From Ascochyta rabiei (taxonomy: Eukaryota; Ascomycota; Dothideomycetes; Pleosporales; Didymellaceae), in assembly GCF_004011695.2 (NCBI RefSeq), contig NC_082424.1, positions 992,001 through 1,056,000 of the forward strand: 64,000 nt of DNA. The letters run 5' to 3'. The notes under the pieces were generated by a model, which saw nothing but the letters and a program-made list of their open reading frames with translations, was not told where the DNA came from and did not search any database. How positions within the stretch are numbered: the stretch's first letter is position 1; each line of letters starts with the position of its first letter. The position numbers and the translations under genes are program-made. Shown here in pieces: positions 1 through 10,975 of the stretch.

Positions 1-842
1 TCATCAAGTCACAGTGCAGCAACCACATGCGGTGCTCACAGCTTTGAGGCAGAGATGAAGATGTGAACGAGCCACATGTCTGGACAGCTTCAAGGAACGA
101 AGGTCAGCTGTCAAGAGATTCTCGATGTGGCAGAGTATTCAGACAAGCAGGGTTGTTGTCTTGCTTCCAGCAAAGCGAAGTTGCGTATCGATTATGGGGG
201 CGATTGACCAGAGAGTTATCGAACGGATTTGCTGGCGTGATGATCAAAAGAAAGGCAAAAGGACTCATTAGGATGAAGCTAGTGCGCACCCTAATGACGG
301 AGTTTATGTTGTTGCAATTTTAGTTCCTGTAACTGGAGGCGTTGCTGGTGTCGACATTGATTTCGACGTCACAGTCGCTTAGGACAAAGAGTCGACTGTT
401 CTGAATGCACGCCGAAATCTTTCGAATCAGATCAGCATTGTTTGTTTCCTGGTCAGCTCAAAAAGAGATTGGAAGAGATTGGCGCAAATTCTGGGACACA
501 AAGTCCGTCTAATTGATACCGTCTAATATGCGCAAAGCAATCACCTTCGCCTTCTCGACATTGATCTGCTCATTCACGATCGTTACAGTTCGTCCGAGAT
601 CGACAGCCATGCGTGTCCAGCACTGCATGAGTCGGGATGCCATCACGCTCTGTTGTACTGCGGTCTGGGTATAGAGACTCGAAACAGAAGGGCATTAGAG
701 CTGGGTGCCTGAAAGCACATGGGCGTAGGGCGCGGGTATACGTTAGCCTGTGTTAGCACAAGTGTACATTGTCTCTGTGTTGTGGCATGCTCCATGAGCT
801 GGTCCACGAGACAGCACGTTCCAATACATCTCAAATGCTGCA
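1..842. other. No assignable gene
   Basis: I see no gene I can support here. A 44-codon open frame on the minus strand (ATG at 643, stop at 509-511) reads like coding sequence, with a helical stretch containing MQCW and VDLGRTVTIVNE, but it is flanked by stops in frame and I cannot link it to another exon. The rest is 3' flank of the SIS gene plus unassigned sequence. Confidence 0.4.
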
Positions 843-1732
843 TCATACAACTGGTGGTGTAATCATGCCGTCGCGCTGGCTCACGGTACTCTCCACTTGG
901 TCTTTATTGAGGCGCCGAGCATTGGCGCCGATGGCTCCTCCGGGGTGGTTCGTCTTGAAGACGCTCTTCGTCCGTCCCTCGTGCATGGCGTCGGCCACTG
1001 TGAGCGCGAGCATATCTCCAACGGCGATGGTAACGGTTGTAGAGGTGGTGGGCGCGCAGACGCCAAAGGAGACCTCCTCCAACTCGTGGATCGGTGCAGG
1101 GAGCAAGATGGCGTCCGGTCGTTCGTTCAGGAGCGGGCACTTGGAGGGATGGGTGTGCGAGGTGACGGCGATGATGGGCGTGTGCGAGGGGATGTGGTCG
1201 AGCAGAGCCATGAGCTCGCCAGTCTTGCCAGAGTATGAGATAAACATGATGGCGTCATTCTGATCCATGTCAGCAAAGAGGTCGGGCCAACTTTTGTCAC
1301 TCCAGAACAGGCGAGCGGTACCTTTCTGATATCACCGAGGTCGCCATGAATCGCCTCAGCAGCGTGCATGAAGGAGCTGCCTATCCCCAGGCTCTTCATG
1401 GTTGCGACCATCTTTTGCCCCACAAGCCCGCTCTTGCCCACGCCACAGATGATGAGCTTGCCGCCGGCCTCGTTGACGCTGGTGACGCACTCGACTGCCT
1501 GGAGAAGGCCTTCTCTGGCTACAGGGTCTGTTTCGTACAAGGTGCTGACTTGTGAGAGGGCCGTTGCAGCGGTTGACAGCACGTTGACAGCGCGCGAAAG
1601 CAGGCGCACGCCGTCCGTGTCCTGGGCGGAAAGCGGGGGAGTTAACGGTAGGGTTTCCCAATCGGCGCGCTTCCGCTTCTGTGAGATGGGTGATGCTAGC
1701 GCACACTGTGTGTTGTCGGTGATGGCAGCCAT
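843..1732 (-). CDS. SIS-domain protein, KpsF/GutQ (arabinose-5-phosphate isomerase-like) type
   Basis: Two exons (1732-1322 and 1259-843) are joined by a 62-bp intron (1260-1321) with a GTACCG donor, a GCTGAC branch point and a TCAG acceptor; the product is 275 aa. A disordered N-terminus of about 75 residues is followed by one SIS (sugar isomerase) fold: GVGKSG at residues 97-102, EAIHGDLG at about 126, ISYSGKTGE just past the junction, and NHPGGAIGA near the end. This matches the KpsF/GutQ type, which in bacteria isomerises ribulose-5-phosphate to arabinose-5-phosphate. The bacterial enzymes continue into two CBS domains; here the protein stops about 25 residues after the SIS fold. The start is the ATG at 1732, because upstream codons in frame do not look conserved. 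The substrate in a fungus is unknown; phosphosugar binding is a family inference and catalysis is not shown. Confidence 0.85.
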
Positions 1733-3551
1733 GGTTTCGAAAGGTCTGGATGGGTGTTTGGGCGGGCTGGAGGTTGGATAAACAAGCAGGTACACAGTAG
1801 TAAGTAGTACAGTAGTAAGTAGTACAATAGCTCCAGGCGACTGGCTTGGTGTCTTCCAAATGCTGAGGCGCTACCGGGCAGCGTCGGAGGCGGTTCTTGG
1901 ATGCTCTCGAGGCGAGATTTGCTGGAGGGTCAATATCAATGACGCCGTCTACTGCGGTAACAAGCTGCTGGGTGGATGACGATGCTGAAAGACAAAGCCA
2001 GACAAGATCAGACAAGATCAGACAAGACGGGGAGGGGACTAGGCACGGGCGGAAGGGAACCGTAGCCATTATTAATGCTTGCCGAGCCCACATGTCGGCT
2101 TCACATGGCACTGGCAGGTCGAGGGTCTGGCCAAGTCCACCTGATTCGGTGGTTGTGCCAGAGCAGCTCTTCGGCGAGTCCATGTTTGGCCTTGTAAGAG
2201 ATGGCGGCATCGCCGCTAGAAGCCACGAAGGCGCTGCCGTGCCTGTGCGCCCACGCCGGCCTGCCACGCTAAAGCCACCGGGTCCTCCCGCTAACCAGAA
2301 GCAGCACAACGTCATGTCACACATCGAAACCAATTGTCCGTCCACGTTGCTGTTTCACCAGATGCTGCGATCTGTATGCACAATCGAACCTGCGTGTAAT
2401 CTTACGCGTCGGCGTCGGTGCTTTTGAGGCAGCAGCTACGTCGGCCAAACTCGTCCTCCGACCGCCCATGGCTGCCCGGGCGTGCTCGTCGCCAGACCTT
2501 CCCGTCCCACACTCGCGCCGGTACAACTGTTGCGCCTGCTCTGCGCCCGCTCCGAGCCCGTCAGCAACAGCATGAACCGCAACTCGGGCATGTTGGCCGC
2601 CATCTCCCTGCAGCAGTAATCTATCTACTTCCCCAACCCCAGCCCGGGCGTGTCCTCCTTCAGGTAGACGTCGGTGAGACAAGCAAGCGCAGCAACTGAC
2701 ATTGATCTGGCCTAGAACATGGCCTCGTCAGAATAGGCTTCCTGTACGAATGAATGCGGCGGGACGTCTTTCGCTGTGGAGATAAGGAATCCCTGTGAGC
2801 AAACGATGCGCTTCCATTGCCAGACTGTCCTGTCCATGATCGACATGTGTGTGGTGTGCCAACCAAGGGTTGCAGTGGTTGCAGTGCCCGAGGAGCTCCT
2901 GCTGTTGACTTTCTTCAGTCACGCTCGTAGCTGGCAGGGCGCGTTTTATGATGCACCTGGGGCAGTTTTTCACCTCTTGACTGGTTGGTTGCAGATTTGG
3001 ACATCTTCAAAAACGCCAAACACGCCAAACACGAGGGTGCTTGTCGAAGACGAGCCGCCTGGTGATCTCCCGCTCCCTCAACGCATCATCTGCAGGTAGG
3101 TACTCGGGGGTCAGTTCCCTTTTTACAAACGTCATCTTTACTCTGAACTCTGGGACCTGTGATCTTGGCATTCTCGCTGCTCATCCACCTCATGGCTGGT
3201 GGGGCTGAGGCCGGTCTTATGCCCCTCCAACACAGTCACTCAGGAACTCACGATAGACTGCCCCAGCCACAGCCTAGCAAGTGGCAGCTCCCACCAACCC
3301 CATCAGGGCCCGCAAATGCACGCAGAGCGTGGACGACTCTCGTCTCATCTCTTCTCAGCGTTTGCAGTCTGATTTTTGTGGCTGCAAACCCGCCCCAGCC
3401 ACGGCGGGGTCTACGAGCGTTGCGAAGAGCAGCGAGGCTTAAGTTTACAGTAGTTTCTGTACGCTACTTCAGAAACGCTAGTTTGTCTTTTCGACCGGCA
3501 TGCTACACTCCACTACAATCGCCAAGACATCGCATTTATTGCAATGTGTGG
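1733..3551. other. Intergenic, short tandem repeats, no gene seen
   Basis: This is the promoter side of the SIS gene. It holds a perfect two-copy 15-bp tandem repeat (1795-1824, unit starting CAGTAGTAAG) and a three-copy 10-bp repeat (2001-2027, unit GACAAGATCA, last copy imperfect). Open frames at 2317-2699 and 3159-3716 have no recognisable domains and codon use like random sequence, so I do not call them. Confidence 0.5.
1795..2027. repeat. Two short tandem repeats upstream of the SIS gene
   Basis: A 15-bp unit occurs twice without mismatch at 1795-1824, 63 bp upstream of the SIS start codon. A 10-bp unit GACAAGATCA occurs at 2001, 2011 and (imperfect) 2021. Both lie in presumed 5' non-coding sequence. 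No function is claimed. Confidence 0.7.
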
Positions 3552-4559
3552 CTAAAGCTTGGATTCTTCAAAGCCTGTCGAAGTGAAATTCCACTCGACG
3601 CCGCACATACTGACGTGCCCGTCACTGCAGACACCAGCCTCCCTTGCTCTTGTGAGTATAGCCTCCAACTCTCTTTGCCCTCTCACACCAACAGTGATAG
3701 AGATCAGTCCTTCTAAGTATCCCTCCTTGCCAGGAATGAAGCCTATCCTAGCATGCGTGAACGCCAACAAATCCCTGCTTCGTGCAACACCAAAGACCTC
3801 TTCCCACTTTCGTGCAGCTGCCTCATGTTCAAAGTCACTAGCTTGCAATCGCAGGACACACCCTTCAAACGAGCGATGTGCCGTCTGTTTCATCGCGGGT
3901 TAATACACCTTGTGGTCCGAACCGCATGCATGCCAGGGCGAGAACCGTGACTCAAGGGGCGTAGGGTTGTTCGTACTTGGCGTGTGGCTATCAAGTTCTG
4001 GCATCATACCACCTGCCTATGTCAGTGGACATCTGCCCTGAGAGGCTTATCTCTTTGCCTTTGATACCCTTGGGATGATATTGCACAAACACAGAATCGC
4101 CATGTTCTTGGCTAGTAATAACCTTTGCTAGGTCTTTGGGCTCGATATACTGCCGCTGCTTCTTCGCATCCTCAGTCTGCGTGATGATCATGTATCCTCC
4201 ATCGCCGCGCTTGTCAGGCAGACGGCTTGCTGTAGTGCCTGCCATGAATGGCGAGACTACCTCTATGATGTTGCCCCCGAATGGTGCTAAACATGATGTT
4301 GGTGGTTACAAGGAGCCGAGAAAAGCTGGACCTACTCAGAAAGTTCTTCAAACCCCATTGACCAACGGCAGGATCCTCGTATATGACTTCTGTGCCGATG
4401 ACGTATATCTAGGCCAGAAGTTTCATTAACTTATAAAAACAGCTTGGACAAGCATGGCACAAGTAGCTGCCTTGGTCGATTGATGTCCTTTACCACCAGG
4501 GCGACCTGACGCAACCGAGTAGGCGCTGGACAAAGGGGGCTCGTGCTTGCTTCAATCAT
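3552..4559 (-). pseudogene. Glyoxalase-like (VOC fold) fungal protein gene, interrupted by one in-frame stop
   Basis: A four-exon gene can be read: 4559-4461, 4408-4336, 4286-4059 and 4012-3552. Introns are 4409-4460 (GTGCCA..CTAG), 4287-4335 (GTAGGT..TTAG) and 4013-4058, the last with a GC donor (GCAAAG), a CTGAC branch point and GCAG. The product matches a fungal glyoxalase-like family: LRQVALVVKDI near the N-terminus, EVIYEDPAVGQWGLKNF, GDGGYMII, QYHPKGIKGG, PELDSH, SRFSPWHACG, EGCVLRL, RSRDLLAFT and LISITVGVRG. Every splice keeps the expected family sequence, but codon TAA at 3900-3902 stops the frame between HACG..VY and PAMKQTAHRSFEG. CAA to TAA is the simplest single change. Everything after the stop (about 115 codons) remains open and conserved-looking, so decay is recent, or this strain carries a null allele. 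Function of the intact family is not established. Confidence 0.8.
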
Positions 4560-6025
4560 AATAGATAGGCCATCAGGAACGGAAGCCTGGGGTGCAAGTG
4601 AGAGGTGGCCCACACATGCTGTGCGTGCGCTCTACATTCATTCACTTGACCTCGGTCCTGGCATCTTTCCCGCTCCTTGGGATAGTACTTTCATATTGGG
4701 CCATGCGTGTCTACACTGTAACTACGCGAATCAACGCGATATAAGAGAAGGCTCAAAACATCTGCAATAGAGACGAACGAATTCTTGTGTGTCGAATTGG
4801 ATATTGAGATATTGATGCCCACACGTGACGTGCCAGACGCGATTAGCCCCACTTCTTAGCCCCGCACGTGCTTGGAACTCAGACGTCAACTCCATAGGTC
4901 CTCGTTCATCACAACCCGGGCTTCACTGTCTAGATCATCGAGGGAGCGAATCTCCCTACATCCTTCTGTTCCAAGCATAACCAACCGGTAACTGAGAGAC
5001 CGATCAAGGTGTCTAAGATGGCCAATACTACAGGACAAGTCTCTCTCACCTGCCACTAGTCGCTACTCCACCTTCTGTTCTTTTCCGAGTGACAATCAAC
5101 TATATTCCACCATGCCTATTCCGTGTTCAAAATCTTGTTCGAAACAGACCTTTGCTGCTTCGTGGCGATCCGTTACCGGAAACTCGCTCCAGGACAGCTA
5201 AATCCTTTAAGGTGCCAATGAAAAGGACATAGCTACGCTTGACGAACACACTGGCGATATGTGTGTATCTGTATCCTGAGTTACGTACTCGAATCACGGG
5301 ATCGTTTTTCGGCAACACTGACCTATCAGCATCTTATTACACGTTAGTCAAAGCTTGAACTGCTACTCAAACAGATAGGGCAGAAGAAAGACATTCGACC
5401 GCGTGAAAGCGTATCTCGCGCTCACTGTGCAGGTTTTCTGGCATTTGCTGGGCCTTGGTATGCTGCCAGCAATGGTGGCTGTGACCATTGCCGCGCCCAT
5501 GTTGATCATCTGGAAGACCAGCAACGAACCTTCCCAACGCTCGGACTACACGCAACGAAGGATACAGTCGCATCTTGCCATAGTGAATGCTTGAATACTG
5601 CATAACACGCTCCCTTCACCACAAGACACCAGGAGCCATGCGTCTGACTCAAACGTATTGCGTGACCACTCGATTCAATCCGCTTCGAGTCTACGTACGA
5701 CGTTGCTTTGCGATGTTGCAAAGGTTTACATGTCCCAAAGTGAGTGCAGGGTCCAGTCTTGGCTACGATAGTCTGCCATCTACAAAACCTGCCGTCACCT
5801 CGATTACAAGCCCCGCGCCGCACACACTCATCTTGTTGGATTTTGCAACCCACCATTGTCGCTCTTTATACAGGTCAACATCTCGAACCGTCCTCTCTTT
5901 GGCATATTTGCTCCTTTCAGTTTTGTGTCATTAGCCTGTCTTGTTCGCGTACGACAGCGGCCATTCATCGCCGCTTCTGTCACTGTTACCCGGGGAGGGT
6001 ATGAAGCGCGGAACTTCTTCTAATC
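4560..6025. other. Intergenic, no gene seen
   Basis: About 1.5 kb between the divergently oriented glyoxalase-like pseudogene and the J-domain gene. Open frames on both strands (for example 5506-5856 minus and 5587-5934 plus) overlap each other and show no domain or motif. The final 150 bp are pyrimidine-rich, as expected of a fungal promoter. Confidence 0.5.
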
Positions 6026-6862
6026 ATGTTTGATCTCAGCGAAGAACTCTTTCTCAGGCTTGCGTGCGAGACACCGCTCCCTGTTAGCAGCAGTCCCACC
6101 AGTCACCGGCCAGACAAACCCCTCCTTACGAAACCTTACACTCGCGCCCAAGCAAAAGCTGCACAGCAAGCTAGTCCTCTTTTCAGCCTTCTTGTACAAT
6201 CTCCTACGCCCGACAAGAAACGTAGTCGCAAGCTTGATTTCGATATCTTCATTGACGCCAATGCTGTGAACACTCTGCAGCCTCCATCCCAGAAGAAACC
6301 CAGACCAAACGCACGCATTCCGCTTTCCGTCAAAACAGATTTAGCCAACGACACTTCACTTCCTTCCCCACGCAAACCCGACAGACCCTTCGTATACTCG
6401 CGCTCAGACCCGCTTTGGGCTAACGTTGAGAACTACGATCCTCGCCCTCACTACATGACGCCTCCTCCTACGCCAGGTGGTTCCTCATCTACTTCAGGTA
6501 GTTCTTCAACGATGCCAGGGGGCCATTCGCCTACAACACCGCCATCACCGTTCTCTCCTCCACGTCACTCTACTCGTGCATTCCGAGCTCGCCGAACTTC
6601 ATCCACGAACGTACTGCCACCACCCAAGGACAAGACCCTCTACACTGCTCTGAACCTCGACAACTGGAAGGCGACCGAAGCTCAGATCAGGAACGCGTAT
6701 CGAAAAGTAGCCGTCGAATATCATCCTGACAAGGCCGCTGAAGGGGAGAGAGAAACCGCTACGCAAATGATGCAGAACGTCAATGCTGCAAAGGAGGTGC
6801 TCCTTGATGCAAAACGTCGCAAAGCATATCACTTGAATGGAAAACTTCCCTGGACTACGTGA
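6026..6862 (+). CDS. J-domain (DnaJ-like) protein
   Basis: An intronless 278-codon gene. The first ~200 residues are Pro/Ser/Thr-rich and probably disordered. The last ~70 form a J domain: a LYTALNL start, an AQIRNAYRKVAVEYHPDK segment holding the HPD tripeptide that stimulates Hsp70 ATPase, and helix III (NAAKEVLLDAKRRKAYHLNG). A C-terminal J domain behind a long low-complexity region is a class C J-protein layout. No membrane segment or signal peptide is seen, so a cytosolic or nuclear cochaperone is likely; the client is unknown. The start is the first ATG of the open frame. Confidence 0.85.
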   Translation: MFDLSEELFLRLACETPLPVSSSPTSHRPDKPLLTKPYTRAQAKAAQQASPLFSLLVQSPTPDKKRSRKLDFDIFIDANAVNTLQPPSQKKPRPNARIPLSVKTDLANDTSLPSPRKPDRPFVYSRSDPLWANVENYDPRPHYMTPPPTPGGSSSTSGSSSTMPGGHSPTTPPSPFSPPRHSTRAFRARRTSSTNVLPPPKDKTLYTALNLDNWKATEAQIRNAYRKVAVEYHPDKAAEGERETATQMMQNVNAAKEVLLDAKRRKAYHLNGKLPWTT

Positions 6863-7212
6863 TGGCGGTGCTTGGTATTGGCTGTGGTACGTTTTGCCAT
6901 GTCATGCCTTCTCTTTTATCGATGGATTGTGATATCAAGAGTCTTGCTCAGAGGAAAAGTTTTGCTTCGTCTTTTTTCAGGATTGTTACATAATTGGAGG
7001 TTTTGTGGGTGCCAACTACTCATGTTTGTTCGTTATAACGGTCTGTTGAAGGCCTGTTCACGAGTAGCGTTGGCACGATAGTACAATCGCATTGAAGGAC
7101 CATTTGTTCGGTATCCAAATCATTGCAGTGTACTGACTCAGCACTTCAGCACTAAACAGCTCTGCTCTAACGAGGTGTCTTATCTAGTGTCCAGCTAAAC
7201 ATACAGCACGAC
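6863..7212. other. 3' flank of J-domain gene, no gene
   Basis: About 350 bp of non-coding sequence between the J-domain gene and the first transposon-derived element. No open frame of note. Confidence 0.6.
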
Positions 7213-7473
7213 CCCTGCACGCGGCTGCGTTAAAAAGCCGCACACTCAAACACCCAAACCTTAGGGAACACCAACAACTTACCTATTTTCTTGCAACACT
7301 ACAGCGCCCCAACTGTAGCAATATAGTAGAGAAAACACAAAACTATACATAAAAAGTAACTCTATAACTCTGTCTCTTTAGCATTCTAATTAAAGCTGTT
7401 GTTGTTGAGTAATTTGTTGCGCAAGATGGACAAGTTTTGGGTGTGCGGCTTTTTTATGCAGCCGCGTGCCCTG
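7213..7473. mobile_element. 251-bp MITE with terminal inverted repeats and 5-bp target duplication
   Basis: The element spans 7218-7468. Its ends are inverted repeats of roughly 40 bp: the left end begins CACGCGGCTGCGTTAAAAAG and the right end, reverse-complemented, begins CACGCGGCTGCATAAAAAAG. The direct repeat CCCTG flanks it on both sides (7213-7217 and 7469-7473) and looks like the target-site duplication. There is no coding capacity. A 5-bp duplication fits neither Tc1/mariner (TA) nor hAT (8 bp), so the superfamily is left open. Confidence 0.75.
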
Positions 7474-7739
7474 TATCGCCACTTACACATCCGACAACCT
7501 TATTTCACTCCATGCGCAGTTTAGTTGCTTCATTTGCTCGTCTCAGACTACATAGAAGGTTTCAACCCCTGTGCGGTCTTCAAACAAGCTTGAGCTCACT
7601 GCCGAGTGCCAATAAGGAACTCGTTCGCAGCGGGAAACCCCAATCGCCAAGCCCGCGTCATACCGTGTCCGTGCGCGCAACAACCAGAGTCGCGCAACAA
7701 CTGAATCATCACAACTACACTATACTTTGACGCGTTATA

Positions 7740-9880
7740 ACTCAACAACTATAGCAGCTATTAACAAAGCGCTTGCAGTAATTAATGCGCTAATACTAGG
7801 CAAAAAACTTATGTATCAGCATTTTGCTACTAGGTTTAGCGTTAACTGCGTAACTCTAGCTTAGAGACACAAGCACGTTCAGGACTCCTAGGAGACTAAG
7901 GACATTAACTAGCAACATTTAACGCTATAACAGGAGATAGAGCTTATAAAGTACATAGAGTTACTTAGTACTTGTTACTTACTACCTACTAGAGAGATAA
8001 TCTAGAATTTTGCGTTGCTAGTGGCTTAAAATCTAGTTAGTAAGAGCTAAGTTACCTGCTTTATTAACAAGTACTCTATCTATCTTATCTTGCGTTACTC
8101 TACTAGGATAGATTAACTATGTTACAACACTAATTCCTACAATAAATATACGCTCTACTTTAACCTACTATAGTATAAAATCTCTAAATACTCTATTAAG
8201 GGTTGCTATAACGTACTCTACGGTCGAGCGGATCACACAGTCGAGCGGATCACTCAAAACCCCACCAAAATTGTCCAAAACCACAACGCTTTATTTCAAC
8301 AACCACGCAATAAAATCTTTTTAAAATCTCAGAATAGTATTGCATAGCTACTAGTAAGTACATACCTAGGTTTCAGCTTTATAGCTATGATAGTTATAGA
8401 AATAGCCTGCAAATTGTGCTAAACACCCCTGTAAAACAGTAATCGCTTAATAACTTCTGTGTTATAGATTCTAGCACTCTAAAACTTTTAAATACTATTA
8501 TTTATATTAGTGCAGCCCTGTCCTGAATATTGTAGAAGATTTTATTGCGTGGTTGTTGAGATAAAGGGTTGTGGTTTTGGGCAATTTTGGTGGGGTTTTG
8601 AGTGATCCGCTCGACCGTGTGATCCGCTTAACCGTGGAGTACGTTATAACGTATATAATATAGATAAGAAGGGCTTTATAATTAGCATTACAGGTAGAAT
8701 AAAACACATGTTTAGTAAGTGTATATAGATAAAGGGAGAGATTAAAGCATCTATCTAGGATAGTAACTAAGCTTAGTAGACGCTTATAGCGTGTGTGTGT
8801 AGTAATAAGACAGTACTACTACTAGGCATTATCTATAAGTTAGCTAACACTAGCATTAAATTAGACTAGGTAGCTAAAATTAAGCTAGGAAAACACTCTA
8901 TAATAGTTATATTATCTCTCTTAGGGTAGACAAATAGGGATATAGGCCTTGCTTAGCTTAAGCAGGTGTTTAATTACTACACTAAGAAGAAAGCACAAAG
9001 AAAGTAGAGGCTTTTAATACTAGATAGCTACAGATCCTACGTAATAATAGACTTTATTAAGTACTGTAATAACTATAAGATCCTCCTGGCTGTCCTTCCC
9101 CCTTGCTTAACCTAAACGCTCTAGCTACTTAATATAGTGCTGTTTAAGCCTCTATTAATAGTATACTTAAAAGTAGTTATAATACATATTTATAAGGCTT
9201 AAAATAACGCACCTATTACTAGAGTAGACTTCTCCTACCTATTCTGGCCAGCGTAGATGTGTAGCTTTACTAAAAAGCTAATACTTAAGTTCTTTAAGGT
9301 AATAGGTATCTATCTACTTAATCCTAACATTATCCTCTACTGCTTTATTAAAACACTAGAGAGCTTAGATTTAGATAGGTCCTTATTGTCTGTTTATAGC
9401 AACAAGGATTAGCTTAAAATAGAGACGTTATTACAGCATGTAGTTAAAAACTAGAGTAAGAGTAACATTAAAAAGATAAGACAATTAATCTACTATATCT
9501 TAGTTAAAACCTTACTCCTCTAGTATAAGATAGATAGCCTTAAAAAGACTTAAAAGATATAGAAGAAGCACAAAAAGAAGAGCAAAACCTTAGACTTGCA
9601 GCAACGGCAGGAGTACTATAGTGGTGCAGTATTCTAGTTACCTAGAAAGGTTAACAAAGCACACTTCTGTAAGCAAGTTAGACAATATAAGAAGAAGGAG
9701 GAGAGGCTTAGAAAAGCTACTAGTAAGGAAGTAGCAGCTGCTAAGAAGCTAGTTAAGGAGAAGAAGAAGGAGGAGAGGTGTGTAGCATAAGAGGCAGCTA
9801 AGGTGGTACGTAAGAAGAAGAAGGCTAATACAGTAAATTAGAAGGCTAAACAGAAGGCTAAAAAGCAGTGTTAATAATAA
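7740..9880 (+). pseudogene. Degenerate Fot1/pogo-like transposase (HTH plus DDE_1)
   Basis: Translation in shifting frames recovers the family in order. An N-terminal psq-type HTH segment lies near 7745-7920 (AINKALAVINALILGKKL, then CVTLA-stop-RHKHV). The catalytic region lies near 8925-9360: TNRDIGLA, a LLILD motif followed by SYRS where DGHGSH is expected, PPCLT-stop-TL-stop-LLNIVLF, and FKVIGIYLLNPN. A Lys/Glu/Ala-rich C-terminal tail lies near 9640-9870. Several internal stops are TAG or TAA where the family has Trp or Gln (TGG to TAG, CAG to TAG, CAA to TAA), that is CpA to TpA on one strand or the other. This is the RIP signature. The MITE splits the coding region. Confidence 0.85.
8207..8648. 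mobile_element. 438-bp MITE nested in the Fot1-like transposon
   Basis: Element 8209-8646, flanked by TA on both sides (8207-8208 and 8647-8648). The two ends are inverted repeats over about 115 bp with roughly ten mismatches, starting TAACGTACTC at both ends. Within each end a 14-bp word GTCGAGCGGATCAC (or a near copy) occurs twice, giving a direct repeat inside the inverted repeat. No open frame of significance. The TA duplication and end structure suggest a non-autonomous Tc1/mariner derivative. Confidence 0.85.
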
Positions 9881-10232
9881 GAGCTTAATGCTATAAAAGC
9901 TATATAATTACCTTAAAAGGGTAAAAAGAAAGCTTTATAAGCAACCTAGCTAAAAAAGCATTAAAAACATAGTCCTAGGGATAATGTTGGTGGTTGTAGT
10001 CCCCTATTGCTGTCCCTAGCTCCCCTACTTAAAACTACATCACGTAGCTGCAATATTAAGTTACTAGCCAAATTTAAATAGTATATCTTTTTTATAAGTA
10101 ATTAATTAGTACTACACTACAAAATTACAAAATAATAGCTGTTGTAGGTGGCTCTATAGCCTTATCTAATTTTGAGCGTGAAGGTGGTTTTCGGTCGTTG
10201 CGCGACTCCGGTCGTTGCGCGCACGGACACGG

Positions 10233-10975
10233 TAAGGACTGGCATTTTTATTCGCCAGCATGCTAACAGACCTTCGCTACCTTCCATCATTGGAACGTAT
10301 CTTCCAACAAGCAGAGATCTCATGACAAAATGCAGAACTTGACCGACAACAAACATGAGTAGAAGCACATCTGTGCTGACAAAATAAGCCGGCGCATCCT
10401 ACCTGCAGTCTACACGAAGTCTTCGGACGTAACGAATTACGCCGGTAGTGACATCTTCCATGTTGAACAATACTGGGCTAACAGTAAGGTATCATCCACA
10501 GAGTTCCCGAACATAAACAGCAGACTTGCAACTCCAGCTTTTTACGTCGAGTGATCTGAACAAGGAGACGAGCGACAACAAATACCGAGTCAGCTGTTAT
10601 CCTGGCATAATCGGTGCGAAGCTTGTCGCCCTCTCTATTGTGCTAGCTATAGTAGGATAAGGTAAGGGTGAGTAGGTAAAAGTAGGCAGAAGTAAGGTAG
10701 AAGTAAGGTAGAGCTAGTATTAGAGTAGTGTAATAGTAGTAGGTAGACGTACAGTAGGTGTAAGGTTAAGTAAGTTAGTCTGTTATTCTACTCTAAGTAC
10801 GTGTTTACGAATATAGGCGTAACAGAGGGGGTGCTATAACAGGCTAGGCCCTAGAACTAGTGCCTTAGCGCACAGCCTTACGCGCTCTAACTAGCTAAAC
10901 CCTAGTCCTACAGGTCCTTAGCAGAACTTTACTAATTTCCATCTCCACTAAAGACTACATAACAAAGTCTGATCA
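10233..10975. other. Unassigned transposon-flanking sequence
   Basis: About 740 bp with no gene. The first ~390 bp have ordinary base composition; 10650-10760 is a purine-rich, degenerate GTAGGTAAG-like repeat tract; the rest is AT-rich and may belong to the truncated element whose end is at 10976-11077. Confidence 0.5.

Larger units (their letters stand above)
7661..10232 (+). mobile_element. Fot1/pogo-type Tc1-mariner transposon, RIP-degraded
   Basis: The element lies between TA dinucleotides at 7661-7662 and 10231-10232 (target duplication) and is about 2.57 kb. Its inverted ends match over about 42 bp (left begins CCGTGTCCGTGCGCGCAAC; right, reverse-complemented, begins the same) and more loosely to about 60 bp; the few mismatches are G/A transitions. 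The interior is strongly AT-rich and encodes a recognisable but stop-riddled transposase of the DDE_1 (pogo/Fot1) class. A MITE is inserted inside it at 8207-8648. It cannot encode its own transposase. Confidence 0.88.

Noticed and set aside
3159..3716. 185-codon plus-strand frame
   Set aside because: No domain, a mixed repetitive Pro/Leu/Ser composition, and it overlaps the glyoxalase-like pseudogene on the other strand.
3900..3923. A 24-nt intron removing the stop in the glyoxalase-like gene
   Set aside because: GTGTAT..ACAG would be far too short for spliceosomal removal and has no branch point.
7213..8648. CRISPR-like or LTR interpretation of the repeated words
   Set aside because: The repeats are inverted ends of MITEs with target duplications, not spaced direct repeats, and this is eukaryotic DNA.
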